DNA of 64,000 nt, from NCBI GenBank assembly GCA_029550525.1, contig JAKPHF010000056.1, positions 1-64,000 of the forward strand. The letters run 5' to 3'. The notes under the pieces were generated by a model that had not been told where the DNA came from, made no database searches, and saw only the letters and a list, made by a program, of their open reading frames with translations. Position numbers and translations under genes: made by a program. The DNA comes from Planctomycetota bacterium. Its GTDB lineage: Bacteria; Planctomycetota; Phycisphaerae; UBA1845; PWPN01. Positions 39,404 to 48,243 of the stretch are shown here, piece by piece. Numbering within the stretch: the stretch's first letter is position 1; the number at the start of each line of letters is the position of its first letter.

Positions 39404-40390
39404 CTAGTGCATGTTGAACAACGCACTCACCGACTGATTCAGGTGAATGCGCCGGATTGCCTCTCCCAACAACCGCGAGACGGTCAGCACGGTCACCTGC
39501 GGCAGCCGCTGGCGAACCGTCGGAGCCAGCGGGATGGTGTCCGTGACCACGATCCAATCGACGTCGGCCGCCTCCAGCCGTTCGATCGCCGGCGGCGCGA
39601 ACACCGGATGCGTGGCCGCGACCAGGAAACGCTTGGCTCCGTTCTCGCGGAGCACGCGGATGGCCTCGGTCGCGGTCCCGCCCGTCGTGATCATGTCATC
39701 GAACAGCAGGACCGTCTTGTCCTTCACCTCGCCCATCACGCGGGCGGCCACGGTGTGGGCCCCGTCCACCCGCCGCTTGTCGATCACCGCGATGTCCATC
39801 TGCAACTGCTGGGCGTAACGGGTCGCCTTCTTCAAGTTGCCGACGTCGGGTGAAACGACCACGCCGTCTTTGATGTTCAGCGTCCGAATATGCTCGGTGA
39901 TCACCGGCAAAGCCGTCAGATGATCGACGGGCAGATCGAAAAAGCCCTGGATCTGCTCGGCGTGCAGGTCCATGGCCAGCACGCGGTGGGCCCCCGCCTG
40001 CGTGATCAGGTTGGCCACCAGCTTGGCCGTAATGGGCGTGCGGCCTTCGGCCTTGCGGTCCTGCCGGGCGTACCCGAAGTACGGAATGACCGCGGTGATC
40101 CGGCGAGCCGAGGCGCGGATGAGGCAATCGATGAAGATCAGCAGCTCAACCAGCATCTCGTTCACCGGCGGGCAGGTGGACTGCACGATGAAGCAGTCGC
40201 GTCCCCGCACGTCGTCTTCGAGCTTGATCAGCGTTTCGCCGTCCGGAAATCGCTCGATGTTGGCCCGGCCGACCTTCACGCCCAGGCTCTGAGCGATCGC
40301 CTGCGTCAGGGCCGGGTTGCTCGAACCTCCGAAAATCTTCAGCCCGGCGTCGCCGATCGAGTTGATGAAATCAGGAGGATGACCGGTCAT
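39404..40390 (-). CDS. prs: ribose-phosphate pyrophosphokinase
   Basis: 328 aa. It makes PRPP from ribose 5-phosphate and ATP. Motifs: FPDGETLIKL, VIPYFGYARQDRK (ATP binding), AMDLHAEQIQGFFD, the PRPP-binding loop VLLFDDMITTGGTATEA. Its ATG overlaps the glmU stop codon in ATGA, so translation is coupled. Confidence 0.97.
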   Translation of the reverse strand: MTGHPPDFINSIGDAGLKIFGGSSNPALTQAIAQSLGVKVGRANIERFPDGETLIKLEDDVRGRDCFIVQSTCPPVNEMLVELLIFIDCLIRASARRITAVIPYFGYARQDRKAEGRTPITAKLVANLITQAGAHRVLAMDLHAEQIQGFFDLPVDHLTALPVITEHIRTLNIKDGVVVSPDVGNLKKATRYAQQLQMDIAVIDKRRVDGAHTVAARVMGEVKDKTVLLFDDMITTGGTATEAIRVLRENGAKRFLVAATHPVFAPPAIERLEAADVDWIVVTDTIPLAPTVRQRLPQVTVLTVSRLLGEAIRRIHLNQSVSALFNMH

Positions 40391-41637
40391 GACGCACCAC
40401 CCTGCTTCGAGCAGTTCTGGGCCGATCCGTTGGAGTCGTTCTTCACCACGGTCCCGTGCGGGATCTGTTTGTTCTGGCCCACCTGGATCGGAGCCACGAT
40501 GATCGAGCCGTTTCCAATATAGGTGTCGTGTCCCACCTGCGACCGGTGAATGCGCTCGCCGTCAAAATTGGCGAAGAGCGTGCCCGCTCCCACGTTCACG
40601 CGCTCGCCGATTTCCGCGTCGCCGATGTAGCTCAGGTGCCGTGCCCGCGTGCCGGTGCCCAGCGTCGAGTTCTTCAACTCGGTGAACACGCCCACCACCA
40701 CGTCGTCGGCCAGGACCGTGCCGTCACGGAGGTACGCGAACGGCCCGATGGAACAATGCCGGCCAATCCGCACGCGTCCGTGAATGTACGTGAACGGATG
40801 AATCACCGTGTCCTGACCGATTTCGGCCCGCACGTCGATCCAGGTGTTTTCCGGATCGACGATGGTGACACCGTTCATCATCAGGTTGCGCTGGATGCGA
40901 TTCTGCATCACCCGCCCGACCAGGGCCAGATCGAGCCGGCTGTTGATTCCCATGGCGTCTTCCGCCGCCACCGCGGTGATCGCCACCGCCCGATGTCCCG
41001 CACGAATGAGGATGTGCAGGGCGTCGGTCAAATAAAACTCCCCCTTGGCGTTGTCCGGCCGAACCTGCTCGAGGGCCTCGAACAGCAATTTCTTGTTGAA
41101 GCAGTAATAGGAGGGGTTGACCTCTTTGATCTTCTTCTGCTCGGGGCTGCAGTCGCTCTCCTCGACGATGCCTTCGAGGTTGCCGTAGCTGTCGCGGACG
41201 ATGCGGCCGTACCCCGTGGGATCGTCCAGGACCGCGGTGGCGAGCGTGACCGCCGAGTTCTGGGCCTGATGTGTCTTGGTGAGCAGTTCCAGCGTCTCGT
41301 GTCGCAACAGGGGCATGTCGCCGGCGATGATCACCAGGTCGCCGTCGAAGCTCGCCAACGCCTCACGGCAAACCATGACGGCATGGCCCGTGCCCTTCTG
41401 CTCCTTCTGCTCGACGAACGTGATATCCGGCTCCCGGCCGAACGCGTTGATGACCTCATCCTTGCGGTATCCGACCACGCAGACAATGCGCTTGATCCCC
41501 GCCGCCCGGCATGCATCGATGACGTAGGCCAGCATCGGCCGACCGCAGATCTCGTGCAGCACCTTCGGCATCTCGGTGACCATGCGGGTCGATTTACCCG
41601 CGGCCATGATGACCGCAGCGGTTTCTCTGGGCATCAC
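40387..41637 (-). CDS. glmU: bifunctional GlmU-like N-acetylglucosamine-1-phosphate uridylyltransferase
   Basis: 416 aa. It makes UDP-GlcNAc. The uridylyltransferase domain (about residues 1-230) has AAVIMAAGKSTRM, KGTGHAVM, AGDMPLL. The left-handed beta-helix acetyltransferase domain follows, with RHLSYIGDAEIGERVNVGAG, including the His of the catalytic loop. It is ~40 residues shorter than E. coli GlmU, with the loss at the C-terminal arm, so acetyltransferase activity may be changed. It is the first gene of the operon. Confidence 0.9.
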   Translation of the reverse strand: MMPRETAAVIMAAGKSTRMVTEMPKVLHEICGRPMLAYVIDACRAAGIKRIVCVVGYRKDEVINAFGREPDITFVEQKEQKGTGHAVMVCREALASFDGDLVIIAGDMPLLRHETLELLTKTHQAQNSAVTLATAVLDDPTGYGRIVRDSYGNLEGIVEESDCSPEQKKIKEVNPSYYCFNKKLLFEALEQVRPDNAKGEFYLTDALHILIRAGHRAVAITAVAAEDAMGINSRLDLALVGRVMQNRIQRNLMMNGVTIVDPENTWIDVRAEIGQDTVIHPFTYIHGRVRIGRHCSIGPFAYLRDGTVLADDVVVGVFTELKNSTLGTGTRARHLSYIGDAEIGERVNVGAGTLFANFDGERIHRSQVGHDTYIGNGSIIVAPIQVGQNKQIPHGTVVKNDSNGSAQNCSKQGGAS

Positions 41638-41650
41638 AGAACCTCAGAAA

Positions 41651-41685
41651 GAGCTATGAGCTGTGAGCTTTGGGCTACGAGCCGA
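41651..41685. repeat. heptad array, GAGCTNT words
   Basis: Five units in phase (GAGCTAT, GAGCTGT, GAGCTTT, GGGCTAC, GAGCCGA), 13 bases upstream of the glmU start. Confidence 0.85.
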
Positions 41686-41732
41686 ACAAACAAACATCCG
41701 CTCCAGCCCGACTGATCGCCCACCGCTCATGG

Positions 41733-41775
41733 CCGCCAGCTGAGAGCTGGCGGCTGCCAGCTGACAGCTTTTTTT
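41733..41775. repeat. heptad array forming hairpins and ending in a T run
   Basis: Units AGCTGAG, AGCTGGC, GGCTGCC, AGCTGAC in phase from 41738, preceded by GCCGCC. GCCGCCAGCT-GAG-AGCTGGCGGC is a perfect 10-bp hairpin (41733-41755), and GCTGCCAGCTGACAGC followed by T7 (41754-41775) has the shape of an intrinsic terminator on the plus strand, though no plus-strand gene lies before it. Confidence 0.75.
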
Positions 41776-41784
41776 CCAATTCAA

Positions 41785-41856
41785 CTACCCGGCCTGGACT
41801 CGAACCAGGAATGCAAGGACCAAAACCTTGTGTGTTACCAATTACACCACCGGGTA
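41785..41856 (-). tRNA. tRNA-Gln(TTG)
   Basis: 72 bases without encoded CCA. The 7-bp acceptor stem TACCCGG/CCGGGTA, anticodon stem CAAGG/CCTTG with loop TTTTGGT (anticodon TTG), and the T-arm GGTTCGAGTCC are clear; discriminator base G. tRNA-Gln is also found beside prs-rplY-pth in some proteobacteria. Confidence 0.95.
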
Positions 41857-42296
41857 ACGGAACACCCGACCACCAGGGTCGGTTGTCATGCGACGGATGA
41901 TGGCAAGCCAGATCGGTCGCAGTGAACCACGCACGAGGTCTGAGCCCCCGCTGCGAGCCGGAAGCCCATTGCCCCGCAGCCCTCCTCGAGCCCGGGACCC
42001 ACCCCATCAGGGCGTGGAACGCCGGCATGACCGCCCCAGCCAAGGGCCGGGCGGCCGGATGCCAGATCGCTAAGCCTACCCGAACTGCCGGGCCCGGGTC
42101 AACTCCAAGCGGTGCCCCTCCGACCCGGCGACTCTCGCGGGAAACGCCGAAGACCCCGGAATCTTGTCCTGGAGCGGCTTTTAGGCTAATCTGCCGGTTT
42201 CACCGTTCAAGGTGGACGATTCGGTCGTCCAGCAGGCACGGTAAATTCTCATCTTAACTGAGCCTCGCCCCGTTTAGGGCTCGGGGAGCAGACGGT
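41857..42296. other. 440-base intergenic region
   Basis: No gene supported. One perfect hairpin, TGGACGA-TTCGG-TCGTCCA (42211-42229), and a second stem near the end (CCTCGCCCC...GGGCTCGGGG, about 42266-42288) lie before the lipoprotein gene and could belong to its leader. No match to RNase P, SRP RNA, tmRNA or a riboswitch that I can recognise. Confidence 0.4.
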
Positions 42297-42848
42297 ATGG
42301 AAGCCATGCATTGCCGGATTCGGTCCGGCCGGCAGCCACGGAGGGTTGTTTGTTCGGCAAAATTCGCGAGGGTGCCTCGGCGATCTGTTCGGTGGGCACT
42401 CGTCGCGGCAGCCGCCCTGGTTATAGGGACGGGCTGCCAAAACTCGAACTGGTTCGCCAAGAAGGACGCCGGCATCAGCCGCCTCAACGCGCGGCCCGTC
42501 CCCTATCTCACGGGGGTGCCCGTCCCCGCGGGATTTCAGATTGCCGAGCGGTTGACCGATGCCTACGAGTCGGGCGGCGTGCGATTCGCACGCCAGGAGT
42601 ACACCGGCAACGCCGAACCGGCCGCCATTCGAGAGTTCTACCGGGAACAGATGCCCCTGTTCGGTTGGCGGGAGATCAGCTCCCACGACATCAAGGGCAG
42701 GCTGTCCATGCGGTTCGAAAACAACCACGAGGAGTGCAACCTGACGATTGAACCGACGGGCTGGTTCAACCGGACCACGATCCAGGTCGTCGTCAAACCG
42801 TTCAAGAGGAGTGCTTCGGAGCCACCGGCCAAGCGACCCATGCCATGA
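42297..42848 (+). CDS. putative lipoprotein of unknown function
   Basis: 183 aa. A basic start, a hydrophobic segment (ALVAAAALVIGTGC) ending in a lipobox-like Cys, then a compact domain: VPVPAGFQIAERLTDAYESG and EFYREQMPLFGWREISS, a pattern of proteins comparing a state vector to a threshold. I do not recognise the family. The start has GGGGAG upstream, and its stop overlaps the next ATG (ATGA), so the pair is coupled. Confidence 0.7.
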   Translation: MEAMHCRIRSGRQPRRVVCSAKFARVPRRSVRWALVAAAALVIGTGCQNSNWFAKKDAGISRLNARPVPYLTGVPVPAGFQIAERLTDAYESGGVRFARQEYTGNAEPAAIREFYREQMPLFGWREISSHDIKGRLSMRFENNHEECNLTIEPTGWFNRTTIQVVVKPFKRSASEPPAKRPMP

Positions 42849-43585
42849 AACAAGCCAGAAGAAAAGAGCTGAAGACCAACGAATTGAGCCTCTATCTGCA
42901 GCAAATTCGGGACGCCATGGCCCGTAACTCCAGCTACGTGATAGGCGGCGTGGTGCTGGTCGTGCTGATCCTGATGATCGGACTGTACGTTCAGAGCAGC
43001 CGGTACCAGACCGAGGCCGCCCGGTGGACCGAGTACCGCGAGATCGAGCAGGAAGCGGCGATGCAAGAGCAGATCAAGCCCGAGCTGCTCGACCGGGCCG
43101 AGAGCCTGGCTCAGCAGACCGCCGGCGATCCCAAGATCGGGCCGGACGCCCGTGAGTTGCACGCCCGACTTTCCTATCGCCGCGCATTGGAGACCTCGCC
43201 GGTTACGAGCCTCGACGAACACCTCCGTTCGCTCGAACAAGCCAAGGCCAGCTATCAGACCATGATCGACCGGTACGCCAACCGACCGGATGTCGTGGCC
43301 CGCGGTCGCATGGGTCTGGCGACTACGCTGGAGAGCTTGGCCGTGGTCAACAGGGCGGACATCTCCCAGGCTGCCGAGCAGTACCGCAAGATCGTCGACA
43401 GCGGCCATGCCTCCTGGGCCAAGGCGGCCAAGGACCGGCTGGATACGCTGACCGAGCGGACCAAACCGCTGCAGATCGTGGCGACGCGGCCGGCCGAACC
43501 GGTCGAGACGGCGCCTGCTCCGGTCACGCTGCCGGCGACGACCGCCCCGGCCGAAGCCGCCCCGGCCACAGCGCCCCAGCTCTGA
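42845..43585 (+). CDS. membrane-anchored TPR-like (YfgM-type) protein
   Basis: 246 aa. One N-terminal membrane span (YVIGGVVLVVLILMIGLYVQ, about residues 31-50) is followed by helical, TPR-like sequence (about 60-210) and a Pro/Ala/Thr-rich tail. The arrangement resembles YfgM-type periplasmic proteins near the translocon. Coupled to the upstream lipoprotein gene by an ATGA overlap. Function inferred only in outline. Confidence 0.65.
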   Translation: MKQARRKELKTNELSLYLQQIRDAMARNSSYVIGGVVLVVLILMIGLYVQSSRYQTEAARWTEYREIEQEAAMQEQIKPELLDRAESLAQQTAGDPKIGPDARELHARLSYRRALETSPVTSLDEHLRSLEQAKASYQTMIDRYANRPDVVARGRMGLATTLESLAVVNRADISQAAEQYRKIVDSGHASWAKAAKDRLDTLTERTKPLQIVATRPAEPVETAPAPVTLPATTAPAEAAPATAPQL

Positions 43586-43824
43586 AAGCCCAGGCAATTG
43601 AACCCCAACACATTCAGGGCGATCGCCCCGATCCACCGCCGCGTCCACAGCGACCGGCAGCCGTTTCCGATGCGCGCCGGCGGAAGCGTTCTCGAATCAC
43701 TGGGTCGCTTTTGATACCTTCGACGCATGGGAGCACGTGGGGTTCCGGCTCGCTGGACCGCGATGCCCGCTCGCCCCTATAGTTACAGAACTCATCCCCG
43801 AACAACGATGCGGAGGTGCAACCG

Positions 43825-44664
43825 GTGAGTGACACGGCCCTGGACGCGAAGTTCGAAAAGCTCTTGGACATCATCCGCGGCATGCAGCGCGTGGCTGTGG
43901 CCTTCTCCGCCGGCGTGGATTCGACGTTTTTGCTGAAGGCGGCCGTCGAGGCGCTCGGGCCCGAGCACGTGGTGGCCGTCACCGGCAAGAGTGACAGCCT
44001 CGCCCAGGCCGAGTTCGAGCAGACCATCGAATTGGCCAAGTCCATGGGCGTCGAGCACGTTCTTCTGGAAACGCACGAATTCGAGGATCCCAACTACCTG
44101 GCCAACCCCACCAACCGCTGCTATTTCTGCAAGACGGATTTGTTCAAGCACGTGAATCGTTTTGCCGCCGAGCGCGGCCTGAACGCCGTCCTGACCGGCG
44201 TGAACTTCGACGACCAGTCGGACTGGCGTCCCGGCATCCAGGCCGGTCGCGAGCAGAACGTCCGGGCTCCGCTGGCCGAGGCCGGCCTCACCAAGGACGA
44301 GATCCGCGTGCTTAGTCGCCGCATGGGTCTGCCCACGCACGACAAGCCCGCCAGCCCCTGCTTGTCCAGCCGCATCCAGTACGGCGAGCAGATCACGCCC
44401 GAGAAGCTCAACCAGATCGATCGCTCGGAGCGGTTCCTCCGCTCACTCGGTTTCCGCGAGTGCCGCGTGCGCCATCACAACAACCTCGCTCGCATCGAAG
44501 TGCCCGCCGACCAGATCGAGCGTCTGTGCAGCCCCGAGATTCGCACCCAAGTGGATGCCGCCCTCCGCGAGTTCGGCTACGCGTACGTGACCATCGACGC
44601 CCGCGGCTTCCGCAGCGGCAGCATGAACGAAGTCATCGCCTTCGGCAAACGCCAGACGATCTGA
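43825..44664 (+). CDS. larE: ATP-dependent sacrificial sulfur transferase LarE family
   Basis: 279 aa. PP-loop AVAFSAGVDST near the N-terminus, then the conserved Cys in KPASPCLSSRI, the sulfur-donor Cys of LarE. A CxxC pair is also present in PTNRCYFCKTDLF, as in LarE forms that use an iron-sulfur cluster instead of giving up their own Cys. LarE adds sulfur to make the nickel-pincer cofactor of LarA-type racemases. larA, larB and larC are not in the window. GTG 43825 is preferred over GTG 43816 because GGAGG lies eight bases upstream. Confidence 0.9.
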   Translation: MSDTALDAKFEKLLDIIRGMQRVAVAFSAGVDSTFLLKAAVEALGPEHVVAVTGKSDSLAQAEFEQTIELAKSMGVEHVLLETHEFEDPNYLANPTNRCYFCKTDLFKHVNRFAAERGLNAVLTGVNFDDQSDWRPGIQAGREQNVRAPLAEAGLTKDEIRVLSRRMGLPTHDKPASPCLSSRIQYGEQITPEKLNQIDRSERFLRSLGFRECRVRHHNNLARIEVPADQIERLCSPEIRTQVDAALREFGYAYVTIDARGFRSGSMNEVIAFGKRQTI

Positions 44665-44706
44665 TCGTTCGCACGATCCTTGTCGGATTCCGATACGCAA
44701 CGAAGC

Positions 44707-45507
44707 TCAGGTGGGCAGGCCGCCGCCGTTGAGCCCGATGGTCTGGGCATTGATGAAGCCGGCCAGCGGCGAGCAGAGAAACGCCGTCAGGCTGGCCACG
44801 TCCTGGACCGTGCAGGCCCGTCGCAGCGGGTTCTTGGCAATGCGCTTGCGCCGCAGTTCGTCCAAGTCGGCGACCCCTTCCTTCTCGCAGCTGATCCGCA
44901 CGAGTGTCGGGTCCTGCCACGTCTGGGCGGGGGCATCGCCCTCGGGGTATACGTCGGACGGGCAGACCACGTTGCAGGTCACGCCGGCCGGCCCCACCTC
45001 CAGGCCCACCGCCTGGGCAAGCCCGCGAATGAAGAATTTGCTGGCCGAATAGACGCTCAGGCCGGCCGATCCCTTCATGCCGCTGCCTGAACCGATGAAC
45101 ACCAATCGGCCGTAGCCCCCCTGCCGCATGGGTTCGACAGCCGCCTGGGCCACCCACAGCGAGCCGCGCATGTTCACGCTGAAGGTGATGTCCACGTCGC
45201 GATCCGAGATGTCCGGCAGGTAGTTGGCGAGCGTCAGTCCCACCGACTGCACGCAGATCTGCAGCCGGCCGAACCGTTCGACCGTACGATCGACCGCCGC
45301 GCGGACCTGGCTGCGATCCGACAGATCGCAGGCCATGCCGAACGCACCGCCGCCGATGCGTTCGGCTTCCCGACAAGCCGCCGCTTCATCGCGGTCGGCG
45401 ATTGCCACCCGCGCACCTTCCGCGCCCAACACTCGCGCGATGTGACAGCCGATACCACCTCCACCGCCGAACACGATGGCCGCATGATCTTTCAGTTGCA
45501 GGTCCAT
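44707..45507 (-). CDS. short-chain dehydrogenase/reductase
   Basis: 266 aa. Rossmann motif GGGGGIGCHIA, and the active-site YSASK (Tyr-x-x-x-Lys). It ends with an LNGGGLP tail common in classical SDRs. The substrate is unknown but it is the third gene of a probable operon with the Zn-type dehydrogenase and an aldolase, pointing to a sugar or polyol. Confidence 0.9.
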   Translation of the reverse strand: MDLQLKDHAAIVFGGGGGIGCHIARVLGAEGARVAIADRDEAAACREAERIGGGAFGMACDLSDRSQVRAAVDRTVERFGRLQICVQSVGLTLANYLPDISDRDVDITFSVNMRGSLWVAQAAVEPMRQGGYGRLVFIGSGSGMKGSAGLSVYSASKFFIRGLAQAVGLEVGPAGVTCNVVCPSDVYPEGDAPAQTWQDPTLVRISCEKEGVADLDELRRKRIAKNPLRRACTVQDVASLTAFLCSPLAGFINAQTIGLNGGGLPT

Positions 45508-45530
45508 GATGCGCCGCCCTTTGCCGTGCT

Positions 45531-45572
45531 GTCTCCTGTCTCCCGGCTTCTGTCTCCTCTTTCCTATTTCCT
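45531..45572. repeat. heptad array, GTCTCCT words, encoding the end of a protein
   Basis: Six units in phase: GTCTCCT, GTCTCCC, GGCTTCT, GTCTCCT, CTTTCCT, ATTTCCT. The stop codon of the minus-strand dehydrogenase (TAG, 45564-45566) and its last codons (Arg-Lys) are read from the array. Confidence 0.85.
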
Positions 45573-47063
45573 ATTCGGCTCCAGGCACGGCCGCAGATGC
45601 TTGTCGGCGAAGAAAGCTTCAACGCCGCCGGGGGCTCGCAGGTCGTCGAACGTGTAGGCCCTGCCCGCCAGCCGTGCCGCGTCGAGGCTGCCGCGAGCGA
45701 ACAGGCCCAGGCAGATTTCCACCATCTTGGTGTTGCAGCCGCTCGTGCCGATTACGCCCGCGTTGCCGTAATGCCACACACCGCTGTCCACGCTGCACGC
45801 TCCGCGAGTGCCGGCAAACATCATGAGCCGCCCGCCCGTGTGCGTGATCAGCTGGTGCGAGATGGCCACGGTTTCGGCATCGCCCGCGCAAACAATTACG
45901 TCGTCGAAGCCGCGGAACGACCGGCCCGTCCGCTTCGTGTATGCCGCGGCGTACTGCTCTTGGATGGCTGCCTTCATGCTCCGCTGATCGGCACAGACCA
46001 CCATTGCGACCGGTTGATCGTGCAGGATCTTGCGGACGAAGTCCGCTTTCTCGCGGCTGCGCACGACGAAGACGATTTCGCTCGCCCGCCCCATGCGGAT
46101 CACGGGGTCATCCATGTTGGCGAACATGGCCGCCATCAGCGCCATCGATCCGCTGCCGACCACGCAGGTGACGCCACCCGGCCGCACACCCTTGACCAAC
46201 ACCGAACCGGTCGCGTTCTGTCCCACCTCATGCGTGGTCTTCTGGAAACAGTCGAGCAGACACGCCGCCGGTTCGGCCAGCGCCGCGGCCTCGGCCGACA
46301 CGCCGGCAGGGATCGTCAACACCGAGCCGCTGCAGATGATCTCCGGCGTGAGCCGTACGCGCGTGGCGTATGCGCCACCCAGATTCATCGCCAGATCGGT
46401 GATGTTGCCGCCCAACAATTGCACGCCCCGTAAATCCCGCGAGGCGGGCGTCTCGCCCGCCTTAGTCGCACCGGATGGACGCCCTCCGCAAACCGCCATG
46501 TCGTCCACTGGCCATGCCGGCGGCGGGTCGTAGTAGGCGATCCGGCTCTGGAGCACGCAACGCTGCCCCGGCTCGAACGTCACCTGCTCGCGCGTCAATT
46601 CGACACCGTCCAGATAGCCGATGCCCTTGCGCAGATCCTTCACCCGCGACCCCACGCGCTCGACGGTTACCATGGTCTCGTGGCCCAGAATGCGTCCCCA
46701 CTGCTGGCGCATGCGGCTTTCGAGCTCTGCGCGGTCGGCCGGCGACATGGCCTCGATCCGGGCCGCAATCGCCCGGTACAGCGGGTCGCGGATGTTCGTA
46801 TCCACCGGCCCGCCGCGAGCGAGACGCGAGTAGACGAGAAACGGCACATCGCCCGGTTGTTCGTCGCAACCGAAGATCGCCCTGAGCTCGTCCAGCAGCG
46901 ATTCCTCGCACTGGTCGGGCCGGCCGTTGTAGTAGATCTTCACGTCCGTGCCGCAGCGGTGCACGCGATCAACGCGAACCACGACGTCCTGATCCGTGCA
47001 GACGATCGGGCGATCATCGACCACCTGCATGTCGCCCTTCCCAAAGTAGACCAGGGCGGACAT
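45564..47063 (-). CDS. medium-chain (Zn-type) dehydrogenase with long insertions
   Basis: 499 aa from ATG 47063 (MSALVYFGKGDMQVVDD); a TTG further upstream has no good ribosome site. It has the MDR catalytic Cys (RCGTDVK) and Glu of GHETMVTVERVG, the coenzyme-domain Gly motif VVGSGSM, and ALAEPAACLLD. Between the catalytic Cys and GHE there is a ~90-residue insertion, and the usual structural-zinc cysteine cluster is missing. A REP palindrome (46443-46461) is read in frame as the peptide AGETPA. It probably oxidises a sugar or polyol. Operon with aldolase and SDR. Confidence 0.8.
   Translation of the reverse strand: MSALVYFGKGDMQVVDDRPIVCTDQDVVVRVDRVHRCGTDVKIYYNGRPDQCEESLLDELRAIFGCDEQPGDVPFLVYSRLARGGPVDTNIRDPLYRAIAARIEAMSPADRAELESRMRQQWGRILGHETMVTVERVGSRVKDLRKGIGYLDGVELTREQVTFEPGQRCVLQSRIAYYDPPPAWPVDDMAVCGGRPSGATKAGETPASRDLRGVQLLGGNITDLAMNLGGAYATRVRLTPEIICSGSVLTIPAGVSAEAAALAEPAACLLDCFQKTTHEVGQNATGSVLVKGVRPGGVTCVVGSGSMALMAAMFANMDDPVIRMGRASEIVFVVRSREKADFVRKILHDQPVAMVVCADQRSMKAAIQEQYAAAYTKRTGRSFRGFDDVIVCAGDAETVAISHQLITHTGGRLMMFAGTRGACSVDSGVWHYGNAGVIGTSGCNTKMVEICLGLFARGSLDAARLAGRAYTFDDLRAPGGVEAFFADKHLRPCLEPNRK
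46443..46461. repeat. REP palindrome inside a coding sequence
   Basis: GGCGGGC-GTCTC-GCCCGCC, 18 of 19 bases identical to the intergenic copy at 26684-26702. In the minus-strand dehydrogenase frame it gives the residues AGETPA. Confidence 0.85.
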
Positions 47064-47214
47064 CGTGGACGCCCACTCGATGGGCCGCCCATCGCGGGTT
47101 TCGCCCACCTTCGTACCGAGCCAGTTGGGTTGAAAAGACAAGCGCGTCGCTCCAAAACGCCGCGGGCTGTTGGCCCGCGCGGCAATCCGAATCGAATGGT
47201 CACAGAGCAGGCAC

Positions 47215-48243
47215 TCAGGCCGCCTTCAGTTTGGCGTAGCCGAGCGTCTCGAACATCTCGTCGCACACCGCCGCCACATGCCGCCGGCGAATGTCGTGGA
47301 ACCAGCTCTCGCTGTTGATCCACAAGTTCTGACTCTCGACGATAGCGGCATGCTCGCGCAACAACCGGGCAATCTTCGTGCCGGCCCCCACCGCCATGGC
47401 CGTATAGAAGTTCACCTTCACGATGCCGTCGGCCGCCGTCGTGCCCACCTTGCCACCCAGGCAGCTCGAACCGTGCAACGACATGATCGCCCCCACGCGG
47501 TCGCGAATAGCCGCCGCCAGCTCGCGCTCGTATTTGCGTTCGGCCGTCCCCACGCCCACGCTGCGATGCTCGGTGCCCAGGTTGGGCACGATCAGATCCA
47601 CACCCGTGCGCTTCACGAACTGCTCGACGAAATCGGGCCGGCTCAGTTGATCCTCGCGCGACAGTTTGAGCCGGGCGATGTCCTTGGGATCGTAAATCTT
47701 GTCCGCCGCCGCCTCGACCACCACGCGATCGCCGAACTTCTCGACGTACTTGGCAACTCTGGCGATGTTCTCCTCGTGATCGAACTTGCTGGCGTCGTAC
47801 ATGATGATGGCCATGCGATCAACGACGCTGGGATCGCAGAGCATGGCGTCTTCTTCGGCGTCGGGCACCCAGCCGTGATCGATGAACGGCAGGACGCGGA
47901 CGGCAGGAAACGCATCGCCCAGATTCTCGTAGCATCCCAGCATCCGCAGCCAAATCTCGCAGCCCTGCCGAACGTTGCCGCCCGTGATGCTCGAAACGTC
48001 CTCGGCGATCCGGCAGTCGAACGAGAGCTTGCGGAACTGCGGGTTGTCGGCATAGATCCCGGTCATGCCGATCGCCACCGGGATTTCGGTCAGGCCGTGC
48101 CGGTCGGCGAACGCCTGGGCCCCCATGCAGATGCCCTCGAGTTCCGCCGGCAACTCGCCGTTGGGCGCGAACAACGCCGCCCCTGCCCGGCGAAAACGAT
48201 CCAGAACGGCGAGCGTCTCCCGGCGCTGCGTGATGATCTTCAT
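47215..48243 (-). CDS. class II fructose-bisphosphate aldolase-like protein
   Basis: 342 aa (beta/alpha)8 metal-dependent aldolase family. Metal or substrate residues: FIDHGWVPD, VPNLGTEHRSVG, IMSLHGSSCLG. Typical aldolases have HxDH at the first site; here only DH remains, so specificity may differ from fructose 1,6-bisphosphate. It is the first gene of a minus-strand operon with two dehydrogenases (gaps 151 and 56 bases to the chosen starts), and is divergent from a URO-D-like gene. Confidence 0.8.
   Translation of the reverse strand: MKIITQRRETLAVLDRFRRAGAALFAPNGELPAELEGICMGAQAFADRHGLTEIPVAIGMTGIYADNPQFRKLSFDCRIAEDVSSITGGNVRQGCEIWLRMLGCYENLGDAFPAVRVLPFIDHGWVPDAEEDAMLCDPSVVDRMAIIMYDASKFDHEENIARVAKYVEKFGDRVVVEAAADKIYDPKDIARLKLSREDQLSRPDFVEQFVKRTGVDLIVPNLGTEHRSVGVGTAERKYERELAAAIRDRVGAIMSLHGSSCLGGKVGTTAADGIVKVNFYTAMAVGAGTKIARLLREHAAIVESQNLWINSESWFHDIRRRHVAAVCDEMFETLGYAKLKAA

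Noticed and set aside
41754..41775. Terminator of a plus-strand gene
   Set aside because: No plus-strand gene lies upstream; the stem and T run belong to a heptad array.
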